A stretch of 10,314 nt of DNA, from assembly GCA_020850375.1 (NCBI GenBank), contig JADZET010000437.1:1-10314 (forward strand). The letters are read 5' to 3'. The first letter of the stretch is position 1; each line of letters begins with the position of its first letter. The stretch is from Phycisphaeraceae bacterium. GTDB taxonomy: Bacteria > Planctomycetota > Phycisphaerae > Phycisphaerales > Phycisphaeraceae. Shown piece after piece: positions 1 to 5,650 of this stretch. A program made the position numbers and the translations under genes. Under the pieces are notes generated by a model that was given only the letters and a program-made list of their open reading frames with translations, had not been told where the DNA came from and did no database searches.

Positions 1-127
1 ACGCTGGCCTACTTCGGCATCGCCAACCTGATCGAGTCGATCACCGTCCGCAAGAACTCCAAGGACGTGATCTTCTACGCCGACGGCAGGCAGCTGGCCC
101 TGATCAGTGCCACTCGCAAGCTGCACC
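1..127. repeat. Terminal direct repeat, left copy (circular genome overlap)
   Basis: These 127 bases are identical to the last 127 bases of the window (10188-10314). The repeat lies inside the major capsid gene and keeps its reading frame across the join, because the distance from the start codon at 10008 to 10188 is 180 bases, a multiple of three. The simplest reading is a circular molecule of 10,187 bp, represented with an assembler overlap whose length equals a common k-mer setting. A genuine terminal redundancy of a linear or permuted molecule would look the same. Confidence 0.95.
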
Positions 128-873
128 CGGCCGTCAGCACGCAGCTCACGGCCACGGGGAACAACCAGGTCATGAGCCTGGGGTTCTATCTCCCATTCAA
201 CGTGCTGGAGAACAACTACGCTTTCCTCCAGGATGCGACCTCGGCCAGCGACCTGACGCTGACGGTCAAGTGGCGGGACATCACCAAGATCTACTCGGCC
301 GGTGGGGCCGACCTGACTTATGCCGGCAACGCTGTCAGCCTGGACGTCGAGACGGTGGCCATCGCCGGCGGCACGCCCGGCAAGCCCGGCGGCCAGGGCT
401 ACCCTTACCCGACGCGCATCATCGACGTGCGCACGGTCAAGATCACCGCCACGCAGTCCGACCTGGCGGTGGATCTGAACAAGCAGTCGGCGTACAACCG
501 CTTCATCATCACCTGCTTGACCGCGAGCGAGGCCCCGAGCGAGGCCATCCTGAACAAGGCGACGCTCCAGATCGGGACCACGGTCCTGCGGGCGTCCAAG
601 GCGGCGGTGCTCCGGGACGAGATGAACGAGCGGTATCACTTCATCACGGGCGAAGCCACGGGCTCGGCAGCGATGACGCTGGGCAACCCGTGCTACATCG
701 GCGGCAGCTACATCTTCGACGTGCCCAGCGAGATCCAGCGGATCAACGAGATTCAGGCGGTCGCGGACCCGACGCTGACGTTCCAGCTGATCTTGGACGT
801 GACGCAGCTCAACGCGGCCGACAAGATCCTGCTGGTCAGCGACCGCATCGTCGCCCCCAGCAACGTCGCTTGA
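1..873 (+). CDS. Putative double jelly-roll major capsid protein (C-terminal 290 residues)
   Basis: Joined to 10008-10187 across the circle, this makes a 350-residue protein ending at TGA 871-873. It is dominated by alternating hydrophobic beta-strand segments in two blocks, roughly residues 30-200 and 225-345. A Gly/Pro-rich linker separates them (GGTPGKPGGQGYPYP, encoded near 365-412). There are no membrane segments, no enzymatic motifs and few cysteines. Two beta-sandwich blocks of about 160 residues each fit the DJR capsid fold, and 350 residues is in the range of PM2-, FLiP- and PRD1-like capsid proteins. The neighbourhood supports the role: a packaging ATPase and a tiny membrane protein upstream, several small membrane proteins downstream, and flanking terminators that isolate the gene as a highly expressed unit. 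The fold is inferred from composition and context; I cannot show homology without a profile or structure search. A different coat or spike protein is the main alternative. Confidence 0.8.
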   Translation, partial: TLAYFGIANLIESITVRKNSKDVIFYADGRQLALISATRKLHPAVSTQLTATGNNQVMSLGFYLPFNVLENNYAFLQDATSASDLTLTVKWRDITKIYSAGGADLTYAGNAVSLDVETVAIAGGTPGKPGGQGYPYPTRIIDVRTVKITATQSDLAVDLNKQSAYNRFIITCLTASEAPSEAILNKATLQIGTTVLRASKAAVLRDEMNERYHFITGEATGSAAMTLGNPCYIGGSYIFDVPSEIQRINEIQAVADPTLTFQLILDVTQLNAADKILLVSDRIVAPSNVA

Positions 874-890
874 GCGAACCTCCTGGAACA

Positions 891-928
891 GGCCGGCCCC
901 GCGTGGTGGCGGGGTCGGCCTACTTTTC
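891..928 (+). terminator. Intrinsic terminator after the capsid gene
   Basis: Left arm 891-902 (GGCCGGCCCCGC) pairs with right arm 909-920 (GCGGGGTCGGCC) through 12 pairs, one of them a G-U. The loop is six bases, and TACTTTTC follows. It lies 17 bases after the capsid stop codon and 25 bases before the next start codon. It should end or reduce transcription leaving the capsid gene. Confidence 0.85.
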
Positions 929-944
929 GACTTGAGGGCAAGCC

Positions 945-1289
945 ATGAGCCTCATCTTTGACTGGACATCGCCCGATCCCCTCAGCCAGGGGTCGGTCTT
1001 GGCCGAGCCGGCGACGACTGCGAACACCAAGACCACCGACGGCGGTTGGCAGGACGTGTTGACGGCCTTTGGCAAGAGTCTTGCCGGGATCGTCTCTAGC
1101 GTCGGGACCGCCACGGCCACGGCCATGAGTACCAAGATCACCGGCACGGGCTCGGAGCGCTCGCAGATCGACACCGCGACTCCGACGACTCCGACGCAAG
1201 CATCCTTCCTGGGGAATATGAGCAACTCCACCCTGATCATGCTGGGCCTGGGCGGCCTGGCGATCTACCTGCTGGCTCGCCGCCGCTGA
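945..1289 (+). CDS. Small virion membrane protein with C-terminal anchor, 114 aa
   Basis: I do not recognise a family. The N-terminal 90 residues are soluble and rich in Thr, Ser and Ala. The C-terminus carries one membrane span (about residues 92-110, LIMLGLGGLAIYLLA) and ends in a positive cluster, RRR, as expected for a tail-anchored protein with a cytoplasmic or interior basic tip. The ATG at 945 is preceded by GAGGG at 934-938 with a 6-base spacer. It is the first gene after the capsid terminator and starts the long virion operon; the next gene follows after two bases. By position it is comparable to the small membrane-associated structural proteins of corticovirus-like phages, but that is inference from context. 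Confidence 0.8.
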   Translation: MSLIFDWTSPDPLSQGSVLAEPATTANTKTTDGGWQDVLTAFGKSLAGIVSSVGTATATAMSTKITGTGSERSQIDTATPTTPTQASFLGNMSNSTLIMLGLGGLAIYLLARRR

Positions 1290-1291
1290 AC

Positions 1292-1681
1292 ATGGCCTAC
1301 CAGTCTCCCATCCTGTCGAATGACGCGATCGAGGAATCCCTCGGCCGACCGCTGACCTGGTGGGAGGAACTGGGCATGTGGTGGTATCGAGAGACCACCC
1401 CGCAGCCAGGGGACTACGAGGGACCGGCTAGCATCGGCCTGGGCGATGCGATCATGGGAGGGTTGGGCGACGTGACCGAGTGGACCGCTGATACCGCGAT
1501 CGGCAAGGTTGGAGCGACCATCGGGAAAAACGCCGTAGACACAGCGGAAACGACCGCCGACGTCATCGCCACCGTGACCAAGCCGTCGTGGCTGCTGGTG
1601 ATCGCCGTGGTGCTCCTGGCGTGGTGGGCCGGCCCGTGGGCGATCCGACAGACCAAGGCCCTCAAAGCGGAGGTTGCATGA
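1292..1681 (+). CDS. Small virion membrane protein, 129 aa
   Basis: Unrecognised protein with three parts. The N-terminal region is Trp-rich (LTWWEELGMWWYRE, about residues 21-34), and such clusters often sit at a membrane surface. The middle is Gly/Ala/Thr-rich and amphipathic (about 45-95). The C-terminus has a strong membrane span (about 99-117, WLLVIAVVLLAWWAGPWAI) followed by a basic tail. It starts two bases after the previous stop and its TGA (1679-1681) abuts the next ATG, so translation is coupled. The size, single span and operon position fit a structural protein of an inner viral membrane. The amphipathic middle could instead indicate a membrane-active or entry protein. Confidence 0.8.
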   Translation: MAYQSPILSNDAIEESLGRPLTWWEELGMWWYRETTPQPGDYEGPASIGLGDAIMGGLGDVTEWTADTAIGKVGATIGKNAVDTAETTADVIATVTKPSWLLVIAVVLLAWWAGPWAIRQTKALKAEVA

Positions 1682-1882
1682 ATGGCTGTCCCAGCATCAC
1701 TGCCACCGATCAACATGGCGGCCGGCCCGTCGATGACCGGAGCCCAGACACAAGGGGCCGGGGTCATAAGCGGCTACGGCAACAGTGGCGGCCAGACCAA
1801 TTGGCTGACGCTGGCCGTGGTAGCCCTTACGGCCGCGTGGTTGTTCAGCGAATTGAAGGGGGGCAGACGCCGGCGGACGTGA
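1682..1882 (+). CDS. Small virion membrane protein with RRRR tail, 66 aa
   Basis: A 66-residue protein with a short Pro/Gly/Ala-rich head, one membrane span (about residues 40-56, WLTLAVVALTAAWLFSEL) and a C-terminal basic cluster GGRRRR. This is the same architecture as the protein at 945-1289. Its start codon directly follows the previous stop, and its own TGA overlaps the GTG start of the next gene (GTGA at 1879-1882). Three consecutive tail-anchored small proteins are typical of tail-less phages with an internal membrane. No specific function is visible. The basic tip could touch packaged DNA, which is speculation. Confidence 0.8.
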   Translation: MAVPASLPPINMAAGPSMTGAQTQGAGVISGYGNSGGQTNWLTLAVVALTAAWLFSELKGGRRRRT

Positions 1883-2238
1883 CGGCCTGGCTTCGCACGC
1901 TTGAGCGGCCCCTGAGCGACTTCGACGCTGGGGCCGTCTGGCGGCAGCGGGACGCGGGACAAGTGGCCGTGCTGGCCTGGATGGTGGATGAGCGGCTTGT
2001 CGGTGTGATGGTGCTCGCCGTAGCCGAAGTCAAGGCAGGGAAGGTGCTCGACGTGGTGGCGATCAGGTTCACCCCTGGAAGCTGGACAAGGAAAATCGAC
2101 GACTTTCTAGCTGCAATGTGCAGGGCAGGGGGGTGCATCGGATACCGGGGTTACTCGCCCCGGCCAGTCAACAGGCTCCTGGACCTTGAGCCTCTCGACG
2201 CGGGTTGGTTTAGGCGGGTTGAACATGCCCAGCAGTAA
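1879..2238 (+). CDS. Small alpha/beta protein, possibly GNAT-like, 119 aa
   Basis: The reading frame is open well upstream, but the upstream part only shadows the two membrane-protein genes. GTG at 1879 overlaps the previous stop (GTGA) and is the sensible coupled start. The product has a beta-beta-alpha-beta look. Hydrophobic strands at about 28-38 (QVAVLAWMVDE) and 41-61 (VGVMVLAVAEV through LDVVAI) are followed by a helix (71-82, RKIDDFLAAMCR), the turn AGGCIGYRGY, and a final segment near GWFRRVEH. This order recalls degenerate GNAT-fold proteins found in several phage virion modules, but I see no convincing acetyl-CoA binding motif (Q/RxxGxG/A). The GNAT suggestion is weak. That the ORF is coding is fairly secure, because it fills the space between coupled neighbours. 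Confidence 0.65.
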   Translation: MTAWLRTLERPLSDFDAGAVWRQRDAGQVAVLAWMVDERLVGVMVLAVAEVKAGKVLDVVAIRFTPGSWTRKIDDFLAAMCRAGGCIGYRGYSPRPVNRLLDLEPLDAGWFRRVEHAQQ

Positions 2239-2584
2239 AAGCAGCAGCAGCCAATCACAAGTCAGCTCGACCACGACGGCTCCCGTCGCTGGTGGGGCGA
2301 CGGCGGTGCAGCTTTCCGGCGTGGCCAATTCCCACGTCCAGGTGTCGATTGAGGAACACGGCATCAACGCCACGTCGTTGCAGCAGATCCTTAGTGACCT
2401 CGGCCGAGGGGCCGATGAGTCCATCAAACAGATCATCGACTCCGAAAGAGAGACCAGGGCCGCCGTCGCTGACGCCGTGCGCAGTGCGTCCGGTTCGACG
2501 ACTGACGTGCAGCGCATCTTGGCGGCTGTGGCCTGGCCGGCCGCAGTCGCCGCCGGCATCTACTACCTGAGCAAAGCGGCATGA
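2225..2584 (+). CDS. Tail-anchored virion protein with Ser-rich head, 119 aa
   Basis: I chose ATG 2225, which follows GGCGGG at 2212-2217, over an upstream in-frame TTG at 2186. It overlaps the previous gene by 14 bases. The protein begins with a low-complexity Ser-rich stretch (MPSSKSSSSQSQVSS). A helical, charged middle follows (about 45-95, with DESIKQIIDSERETR), then a C-terminal hydrophobic segment of about 18 residues (ILAAVAWPAAVAAGIYYL). Its stop overlaps the next start as ATGA at 2581-2584. The architecture suggests a membrane-anchored stalk: a helical or coiled rod ending in the membrane. Being next to the two spike-like proteins, it could link them to the membrane or vertex, which is inference. 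Confidence 0.75.
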   Translation: MPSSKSSSSQSQVSSTTTAPVAGGATAVQLSGVANSHVQVSIEEHGINATSLQQILSDLGRGADESIKQIIDSERETRAAVADAVRSASGSTTDVQRILAAVAWPAAVAAGIYYLSKAA

Positions 2585-3363
2585 GTAACAACCTCATCAT
2601 TCACCGCGAAAAGATCTACCTGAACACGGCTCGGGACAGCGTCATTATGCCCGGCATCGCCGGCCGCTATCTGACCGTGTTCAACGCTTCGAGCTACAAC
2701 GCCCTGGCGTCGGTTTGGATCAATGAGGTGGAGGGCCAGCCCATCCCGCTCCGCCTGGGCACCACGATCCGTGAGGCCCCGATCCGCCGCATCATCCTGA
2801 GCAACACGGCTCAGACGATGCCGCCCCCGCCCGTAAATATCCCCGAGTACCTAGAAGTCGCCGTCTGGGGCGATCCCGACGACGCCGTCGAAGGGGCGTT
2901 CAGCCTGGAAGTCGGCAGGACGGCCGATGCCGTCAACGTGACCAATGTGCCTCTACCGGTGACGATTGGCCAGGCGTTCTTGCCGCCAACGCAGATTGAC
3001 TACCAAGCTACGCCCTGGCCCGTCGGCTCTCGCGGTGTGCCGTCCCCGATGTGGGAGTATGTTGCCAGCGACGCATCGGGCATCGAGACTTTGGTAGCTG
3101 TGGTCGAGGACGGTTACAACCTGATCGTTGACCGCATGACTGTATATTTTGGGGCAAGCAGCTTCACCAACGCACAAGCTCACTTCAAAATCAAAGACCC
3201 CGCGAACAACGTCGTCGAGTGGTGGAAATGCATGCTCTCTTACCAATCCGCTCCGCAAGAGTTCTGGCGTGGTCTCGTGATCCCCCCGAACTACAAGATC
3301 TACCGGACGTTGGTCGGCACTAATCTGTACTGGGTTATCAACGGCTGGAAACAGGAAGCCTAG
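2581..3363 (+). CDS. Two-domain beta-rich virion protein A (spike/vertex candidate), 260 aa
   Basis: A soluble, beta-rich protein of two parts. Residues about 10-112 form the first domain, containing TARDS, GIAG, ASS, PLRLGT, LSNTAQ and GDP. A Pro-rich linker follows (about 115-150), then a second beta-sandwich-like part (about 155-258). The same landmarks recur in the same order in the next protein (3379-4041), so the two are tandem paralogues. The second part resembles beta-sandwich domains of phage surface proteins: a turn such as EDGYNLIVDRMTVYF, then a strand ladder ending in GLVIPPNYKIYRTLVG. No signal peptide, membrane span or enzymatic motif is visible. The position downstream of capsid and membrane proteins suggests a penton, spike or receptor-binding protein. 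Start ATG 2581 is coupled to the previous stop (ATGA). Confidence 0.8.
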   Translation: MSNNLIIHREKIYLNTARDSVIMPGIAGRYLTVFNASSYNALASVWINEVEGQPIPLRLGTTIREAPIRRIILSNTAQTMPPPPVNIPEYLEVAVWGDPDDAVEGAFSLEVGRTADAVNVTNVPLPVTIGQAFLPPTQIDYQATPWPVGSRGVPSPMWEYVASDASGIETLVAVVEDGYNLIVDRMTVYFGASSFTNAQAHFKIKDPANNVVEWWKCMLSYQSAPQEFWRGLVIPPNYKIYRTLVGTNLYWVINGWKQEA

Positions 3364-3378
3364 TTACGTGAGACAGCT

Positions 3379-4041
3379 ATGTTAGAACGCCCGACAATCC
3401 AAACCATCACTCTCGACGCCGCCCGCGTTGACTCCGAGATGCAGATCGCCGGTAACCAACTGATGGTGATCGACGCCAGCAGCCCCACGGCGTACGCCAC
3501 GGCGAAGGTCAACGTCAACGACAACCAGTGCATCATCCCCCTGCGGGCGGGCACGCGGCTGACGCAGTGTGCCATTGAAAGCCTGTTCCTGTCCAACGCG
3601 GCTCAGCCCGGCCAGTGGCTGAAGCTGCTGACGTTCGGCGATCCGAGCAACGGGGATTTCCGGCATTTCACCGCCGAATTCCCTCGCCCAGAGGAACATG
3701 TAGCGCGGCCTATCCGCACCATGCCTGGCACCGGCAACTTAGTCGTGCCGTTCCACTGGGCGAGCACCGACATCTCCGAGCAACTGGTATGGACGTGCCC
3801 CGCAGGCAAGACGGCCGTGATCGACTGGCTGTGCTTCGGTCCCACAGGCGCCGCGGCGGTTACGCTTGCCACGTTGGTCATTCGCGACGATGAAGGCACC
3901 CTCCTCCAAGAACTCTACTCGCACGCGGGCTTTTTTGAGATCCCGCACCGCATCCGCCTGTCGGCCGGTCAGGCCATCTGGCTGAAGAGCAGCAGCGGTG
4001 TCAACGCGGCGTTCGTGCACGGCTACGCCACCATCGAGTAA
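3379..4041 (+). CDS. Two-domain beta-rich virion protein B (paralogue of A), 220 aa
   Basis: This protein aligns along its length with protein A (2581-3363). Matches by eye include DAARVDS to NTARDS, IAG, ASS, PLRAGT to PLRLGT, LSNAAQ to LSNTAQ, and GDP. In the second part, PAGKTAVIDWLCFGP corresponds to EDGYNLIVDRMTVYFG. It lacks most of the Pro-rich linker, which accounts for the 40-residue size difference. The repeated 'PAGK..VID' turn and following strands resemble the beta-sandwich modules of many phage appendage proteins. The likely role is a spike or vertex subunit, perhaps forming a hetero-oligomer with A or serving as an alternative receptor binder. It starts 15 bases after gene A, with only a weak ribosome site (GTGAG at about 3367). 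Confidence 0.8.
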   Translation: MLERPTIQTITLDAARVDSEMQIAGNQLMVIDASSPTAYATAKVNVNDNQCIIPLRAGTRLTQCAIESLFLSNAAQPGQWLKLLTFGDPSNGDFRHFTAEFPRPEEHVARPIRTMPGTGNLVVPFHWASTDISEQLVWTCPAGKTAVIDWLCFGPTGAAAVTLATLVIRDDEGTLLQELYSHAGFFEIPHRIRLSAGQAIWLKSSSGVNAAFVHGYATIE

Positions 4042-4046
4042 TCATC

Positions 4047-4319
4047 ATGCCCAAACCCAGCGAACAAGCTCAGTACGCCGGCTGGTCCGCCCTCGACTTC
4101 GCGGCGGCTCAGCTGGATGAACTCACCAAGCTCCGGGCCACGCTCGCGGGGGCCGGCCCCGTCCTGATCGACGGGCCGACCGCCACATCGGAGACGCTGC
4201 GGCAGGCCTTGGCTGACCAGGCAACCGCCCTCGCGGCCGAGCAAGCCGCGAACCGCGTCAAGAGCGAGGCCGCCGTAGCCGCGGCTGAGGCTAAAGCCGC
4301 GGCCATGTCGGAAGCGTAA
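4047..4319 (+). CDS. Small Ala-rich coiled-coil protein, 90 aa
   Basis: Unrecognised. The N-terminal half has a helical segment (LDFAAAQLDELTKLRATLAG, about 15-34). The C-terminal half (about 48-90) is an Ala/Glu/Lys-rich continuous helix (AEQAANRVKSEAAVAAAEAK) that should form a coiled coil or long amphipathic helix. No signal or membrane span is present. It begins 5 bases after the spike-like protein B and shares the virion operon, so it may be a structural linker or chaperone. The low-complexity tail makes homology hard to judge. The uninterrupted frame, packing between neighbours and codon use support that it is coding. Confidence 0.7.
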   Translation: MPKPSEQAQYAGWSALDFAAAQLDELTKLRATLAGAGPVLIDGPTATSETLRQALADQATALAAEQAANRVKSEAAVAAAEAKAAAMSEA

Positions 4320-4356
4320 GCCGATTCTCACCCGCACCATCTCAGAAAGGCTGAAC

Positions 4357-4812
4357 ATGACCAAGAACAAGTGGATCGTCTGGTGCTGCGTGCTCCTGGC
4401 TGTGTCGGTCACGCTGTCGGTGCTCGGCGGCTGTGACCTGCGGAACGTGGTCGAGGTTCAGACGCCCAGGGCGGTACAGCAGTCCGAGGGGCTGCCGTCG
4501 CGGATGTCCCTGCGGGATTCCCAGGCCGAGTATGAGGCGTGGTTGGCCGACGTGCAGCGGACAGGCGCCGTGTGGAGGGAGAACATCGAGCAAGGCGAGG
4601 CGATCCGTGCCACGCTGGCCCAGCTTGCCCTTACGGGGCTCAATGAGGTGGGCCCGACGCTGGCGGGGCTGCCGCTCGGGGGGCCGCTCATGCTGGCCGC
4701 CACGGGGATCGTCGGGGCGTTTGTGGGGGGCGGGCGGACGTCGAAGGAAAAAGAGAAGTCCTACAACGCTGGCTTGGAGAAAGGGAAGGAACTCAGTGCG
4801 TCCGATGCTTAA
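4357..4812 (+). CDS. Lipoprotein with second hydrophobic segment, 151 aa
   Basis: The N-terminus is a classical type II signal peptide. The positive start MTKNK leads into a hydrophobic core (residues 6-22), then lipobox LGGC with the acylated cysteine at 26. Asp at position +2 (D27) is the inner-membrane retention signal of enterobacterial lipoproteins, if the host follows that rule. A charged helical region (about 50-85) precedes a Gly-rich hydrophobic segment (about 97-126, GGPLMLAATGIVGAFVGGG) that could insert in a membrane, and a basic/charged tail. AAAGG at 4345-4349 lies 7 bases before the start. Possible roles are a virion membrane lipoprotein or a lysis component of outer-spanin type. 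The overlapping downstream gene encodes a membrane protein with a coiled segment, a pattern seen in spanin pairs, but the second hydrophobic region is unusual for a spanin. Confidence 0.75.
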   Translation: MTKNKWIVWCCVLLAVSVTLSVLGGCDLRNVVEVQTPRAVQQSEGLPSRMSLRDSQAEYEAWLADVQRTGAVWRENIEQGEAIRATLAQLALTGLNEVGPTLAGLPLGGPLMLAATGIVGAFVGGGRTSKEKEKSYNAGLEKGKELSASDA

Positions 4813-5287
4813 GGCAGTACGTGACAGCTGGCCGATCTTCGGCACCTTGGCGGCGGTCCTGATCAGCTGGGGAACGATCATCCAGCGGCTGGACGGGCTC
4901 GAGCGCATGCAAGACAAGCTATTTGGGGTGATGATGTCGCATATTGACCGCCAGGCCGCCGGCGGCGATGATTCCGCCCATGAGTTACGTTCAGGACATG
5001 AGGCGGATGCACGGCTGGAAGCGTCGGCCGTCGCCGGACCTGGATCGGTACATGGCGTGGCGGCGGGTTCTGGCGGAGTTTCCCGGCGGGCTGATGTCGC
5101 GGAGCGAAGCGGCACGGTTGCTCGGGGTGGACCCGCAGACGGTGAGCAACTGGATACAGCGGAGCAGCCCGTCGCTGCTCGACGCGATCACTCTGCCGGG
5201 CGACCCGCCGAGGATGCGACTGGTTTCGACGGCGGCGGTGCTCGACCTGGTGGAAAAATCCAAAGCTCCGGAGCTTTGGAAGGTTAA
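4796..5287 (+). CDS. Membrane/coiled-coil protein with long out-of-frame overlap, 163 aa
   Basis: GTG 4796 follows GGGAAGGA (4783-4790) by five bases and is preferred over ATG 4805. Both overlap the end of the lipoprotein gene. Residues about 12-28 are hydrophobic (WPIFGTLAAVLISWGTII), followed by an amphipathic helix (QRLDGLERMQDKLFGVMMSH). Beyond about residue 60 the frame stays open to TAA 5285-5287 but runs over the helix-turn-helix gene in another frame. There its composition turns to Gly/Ala/Arg/Asp-rich low complexity, which looks like a shadow. So the first 60 residues are supported and the remaining 100 are doubtful, though no earlier stop exists in this frame. An N-terminal anchor plus coiled segment next to a lipoprotein would suit an inner spanin-like or virion membrane protein. 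I cannot decide which. Confidence 0.6.
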   Translation: MRPMLKAVRDSWPIFGTLAAVLISWGTIIQRLDGLERMQDKLFGVMMSHIDRQAAGGDDSAHELRSGHEADARLEASAVAGPGSVHGVAAGSGGVSRRADVAERSGTVARGGPADGEQLDTAEQPVAARRDHSAGRPAEDATGFDGGGARPGGKIQSSGALEG

Positions 5288-5309
5288 CTCACTTGACATA
5301 AGCCTTTGA
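4980..5309 (+). CDS. Helix-turn-helix DNA-binding protein, 109 aa
   Basis: Residues 39-60 (MSRSEAARLLGVDPQTVSNW then IQ) form a clear helix-turn-helix: a first helix SEAARLLG, the turn VDP, and the recognition helix QTVSNWIQR. This is of the MerR/excisionase-like type that places a short wing afterwards (PRMRLVSTAAVLDLVEK). The N-terminus is basic (MRRMHGWKRR), adding DNA affinity. In-frame starts at ATG 4968 and TTG 4944 are possible; ATG 4980 begins the well-conserved-looking part. It is the last gene of the virion operon and lies immediately upstream of a 360-base region full of inverted repeats, the natural place for its binding sites. It likely regulates transcription, or acts at the origin. 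Nearly the whole gene overlaps the open frame of the upstream membrane protein. Confidence 0.8.
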   Translation: MSYVQDMRRMHGWKRRPSPDLDRYMAWRRVLAEFPGGLMSRSEAARLLGVDPQTVSNWIQRSSPSLLDAITLPGDPPRMRLVSTAAVLDLVEKSKAPELWKVNSLDISL

Positions 5310-5322
5310 GGTATGGTAGTTT
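5293..5322 (+). promoter_or_regulatory. Possible promoter, TTGACA box
   Basis: A perfect TTGACA (5293-5298) lies at the end of the helix-turn-helix gene. Eighteen bases later is TAGTTT (5317-5322), a poor -10 match. TATGGT (5312-5317) is closer but has only a 13-base spacer. A separate GATAAT at 5349-5354 is a good -10 hexamer without a convincing -35. Any of these could drive the 5670-7721 operon. The host sigma factor is unknown, so this is a weak call. Confidence 0.3.
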
Positions 5323-5444
5323 AGAAAGTCAGGGTTTCGTCAAGGTCCGATAATGTACGGTAAGTCGTTGTAAACGCTTGAGTTACGATTGAGACGACTT
5401 ACTCGTCATATCCGGTAAATCTTGACGAGACTGTAAAAGAAAAA

Positions 5445-5473
5445 CCCTGGCGGGCTCGTGAAAGCCCCCAGGG
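5445..5473 (-). terminator. Hairpin with minus-strand T-tract
   Basis: CCCTGG (5445-5450) pairs with CCAGGG (5468-5473), and GGGCT (5452-5456) with AGCCC (5463-5467), leaving one bulged C and a six-base loop. On the minus strand the stem is followed by TTTTTCTTTT (complement of 5435-5444), the form of an intrinsic terminator. No minus-strand gene lies upstream of it nearby, so it may instead block antisense transcription or act as a DNA or RNA structural element. Confidence 0.55.
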
Positions 5474-5475
5474 AC

Positions 5476-5593
5476 GGTCCGGCGAGGTTTACTCTTGGCA
5501 GAGAAAAACCAGACAACGTGCAGTCTAGCAGGGGTTTCTGGTGGATCAAGCCAGAAACCACCCTCTTTGCTGCGCGAAAAACCTCGCCGGACC
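5476..5593. repeat. 15-bp perfect inverted repeat enclosing a 9-bp hairpin
   Basis: Arm 5476-5490 (GGTCCGGCGAGGTTT) is perfectly complementary to 5579-5593 (AAACCTCGCCGGACC). Inside the 88-base loop, GGTTTCTGG (5533-5541) and CCAGAAACC (5551-5559) form a second perfect stem with a 9-base loop. The whole is a stem-on-stem structure that could exist in RNA as a leader fold or in single-stranded or supercoiled DNA as an origin or packaging element. No protein-coding frame explains the conservation of the arms. Confidence 0.8.
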
Positions 5594-5627
5594 TCTTTGC
5601 GCCCACTACAGGCGGGGCGGCGGTGGG
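5589..5627. repeat. Dispersed repeat, copy 1 (partner 8016-8054)
   Basis: About 39 bases match 8016-8054 at roughly 32 positions, with the final 21 (5607-5627, ending GGCGGCGGTGGG) identical. The repeat overlaps the right arm of the 15-bp stem and the left arm of the terminator-like hairpin. On the minus strand both copies would read PTAAPPV.GAK, because they share phase, but only copy 2 lies in a convincing minus-strand gene. Confidence 0.7.
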
Positions 5628-5650
5628 GCGTCCCACCCCGCCCGGCTTTT
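5615..5650 (+). terminator. Terminator-like hairpin in the leader of the 5670 operon
   Basis: A 12-pair stem with one bulged C (5621) joins 5615-5627 to 5632-5643 around a GCGT loop. GGC and TTTT (5647-5650) follow. It ends 8 bases before the AGGAGG ribosome site of the next gene. It either terminates upstream transcription from the virion operon or attenuates the downstream operon. It overlaps one copy of the dispersed repeat 5589-5627. Confidence 0.7.

Noticed and set aside
270..935. Plus-strand open frame of 221 codons over the capsid gene
   Set aside because: Its product is dominated by Arg, Gly, His and Asp with no structure, typical of a shifted frame over a GC-rich gene.
1588..1878. 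Upstream extension of the 1879 gene
   Set aside because: The frame is open, but these codons overlap two well-supported membrane-protein genes and read as low complexity; GTG 1879 is coupled to the preceding stop.
4342..5115. Minus-strand open frame of 257 codons
   Set aside because: It is antisense to the lipoprotein and following genes, is Arg/Pro/Ser low-complexity, and has no ribosome site; a shadow of GC-rich coding.
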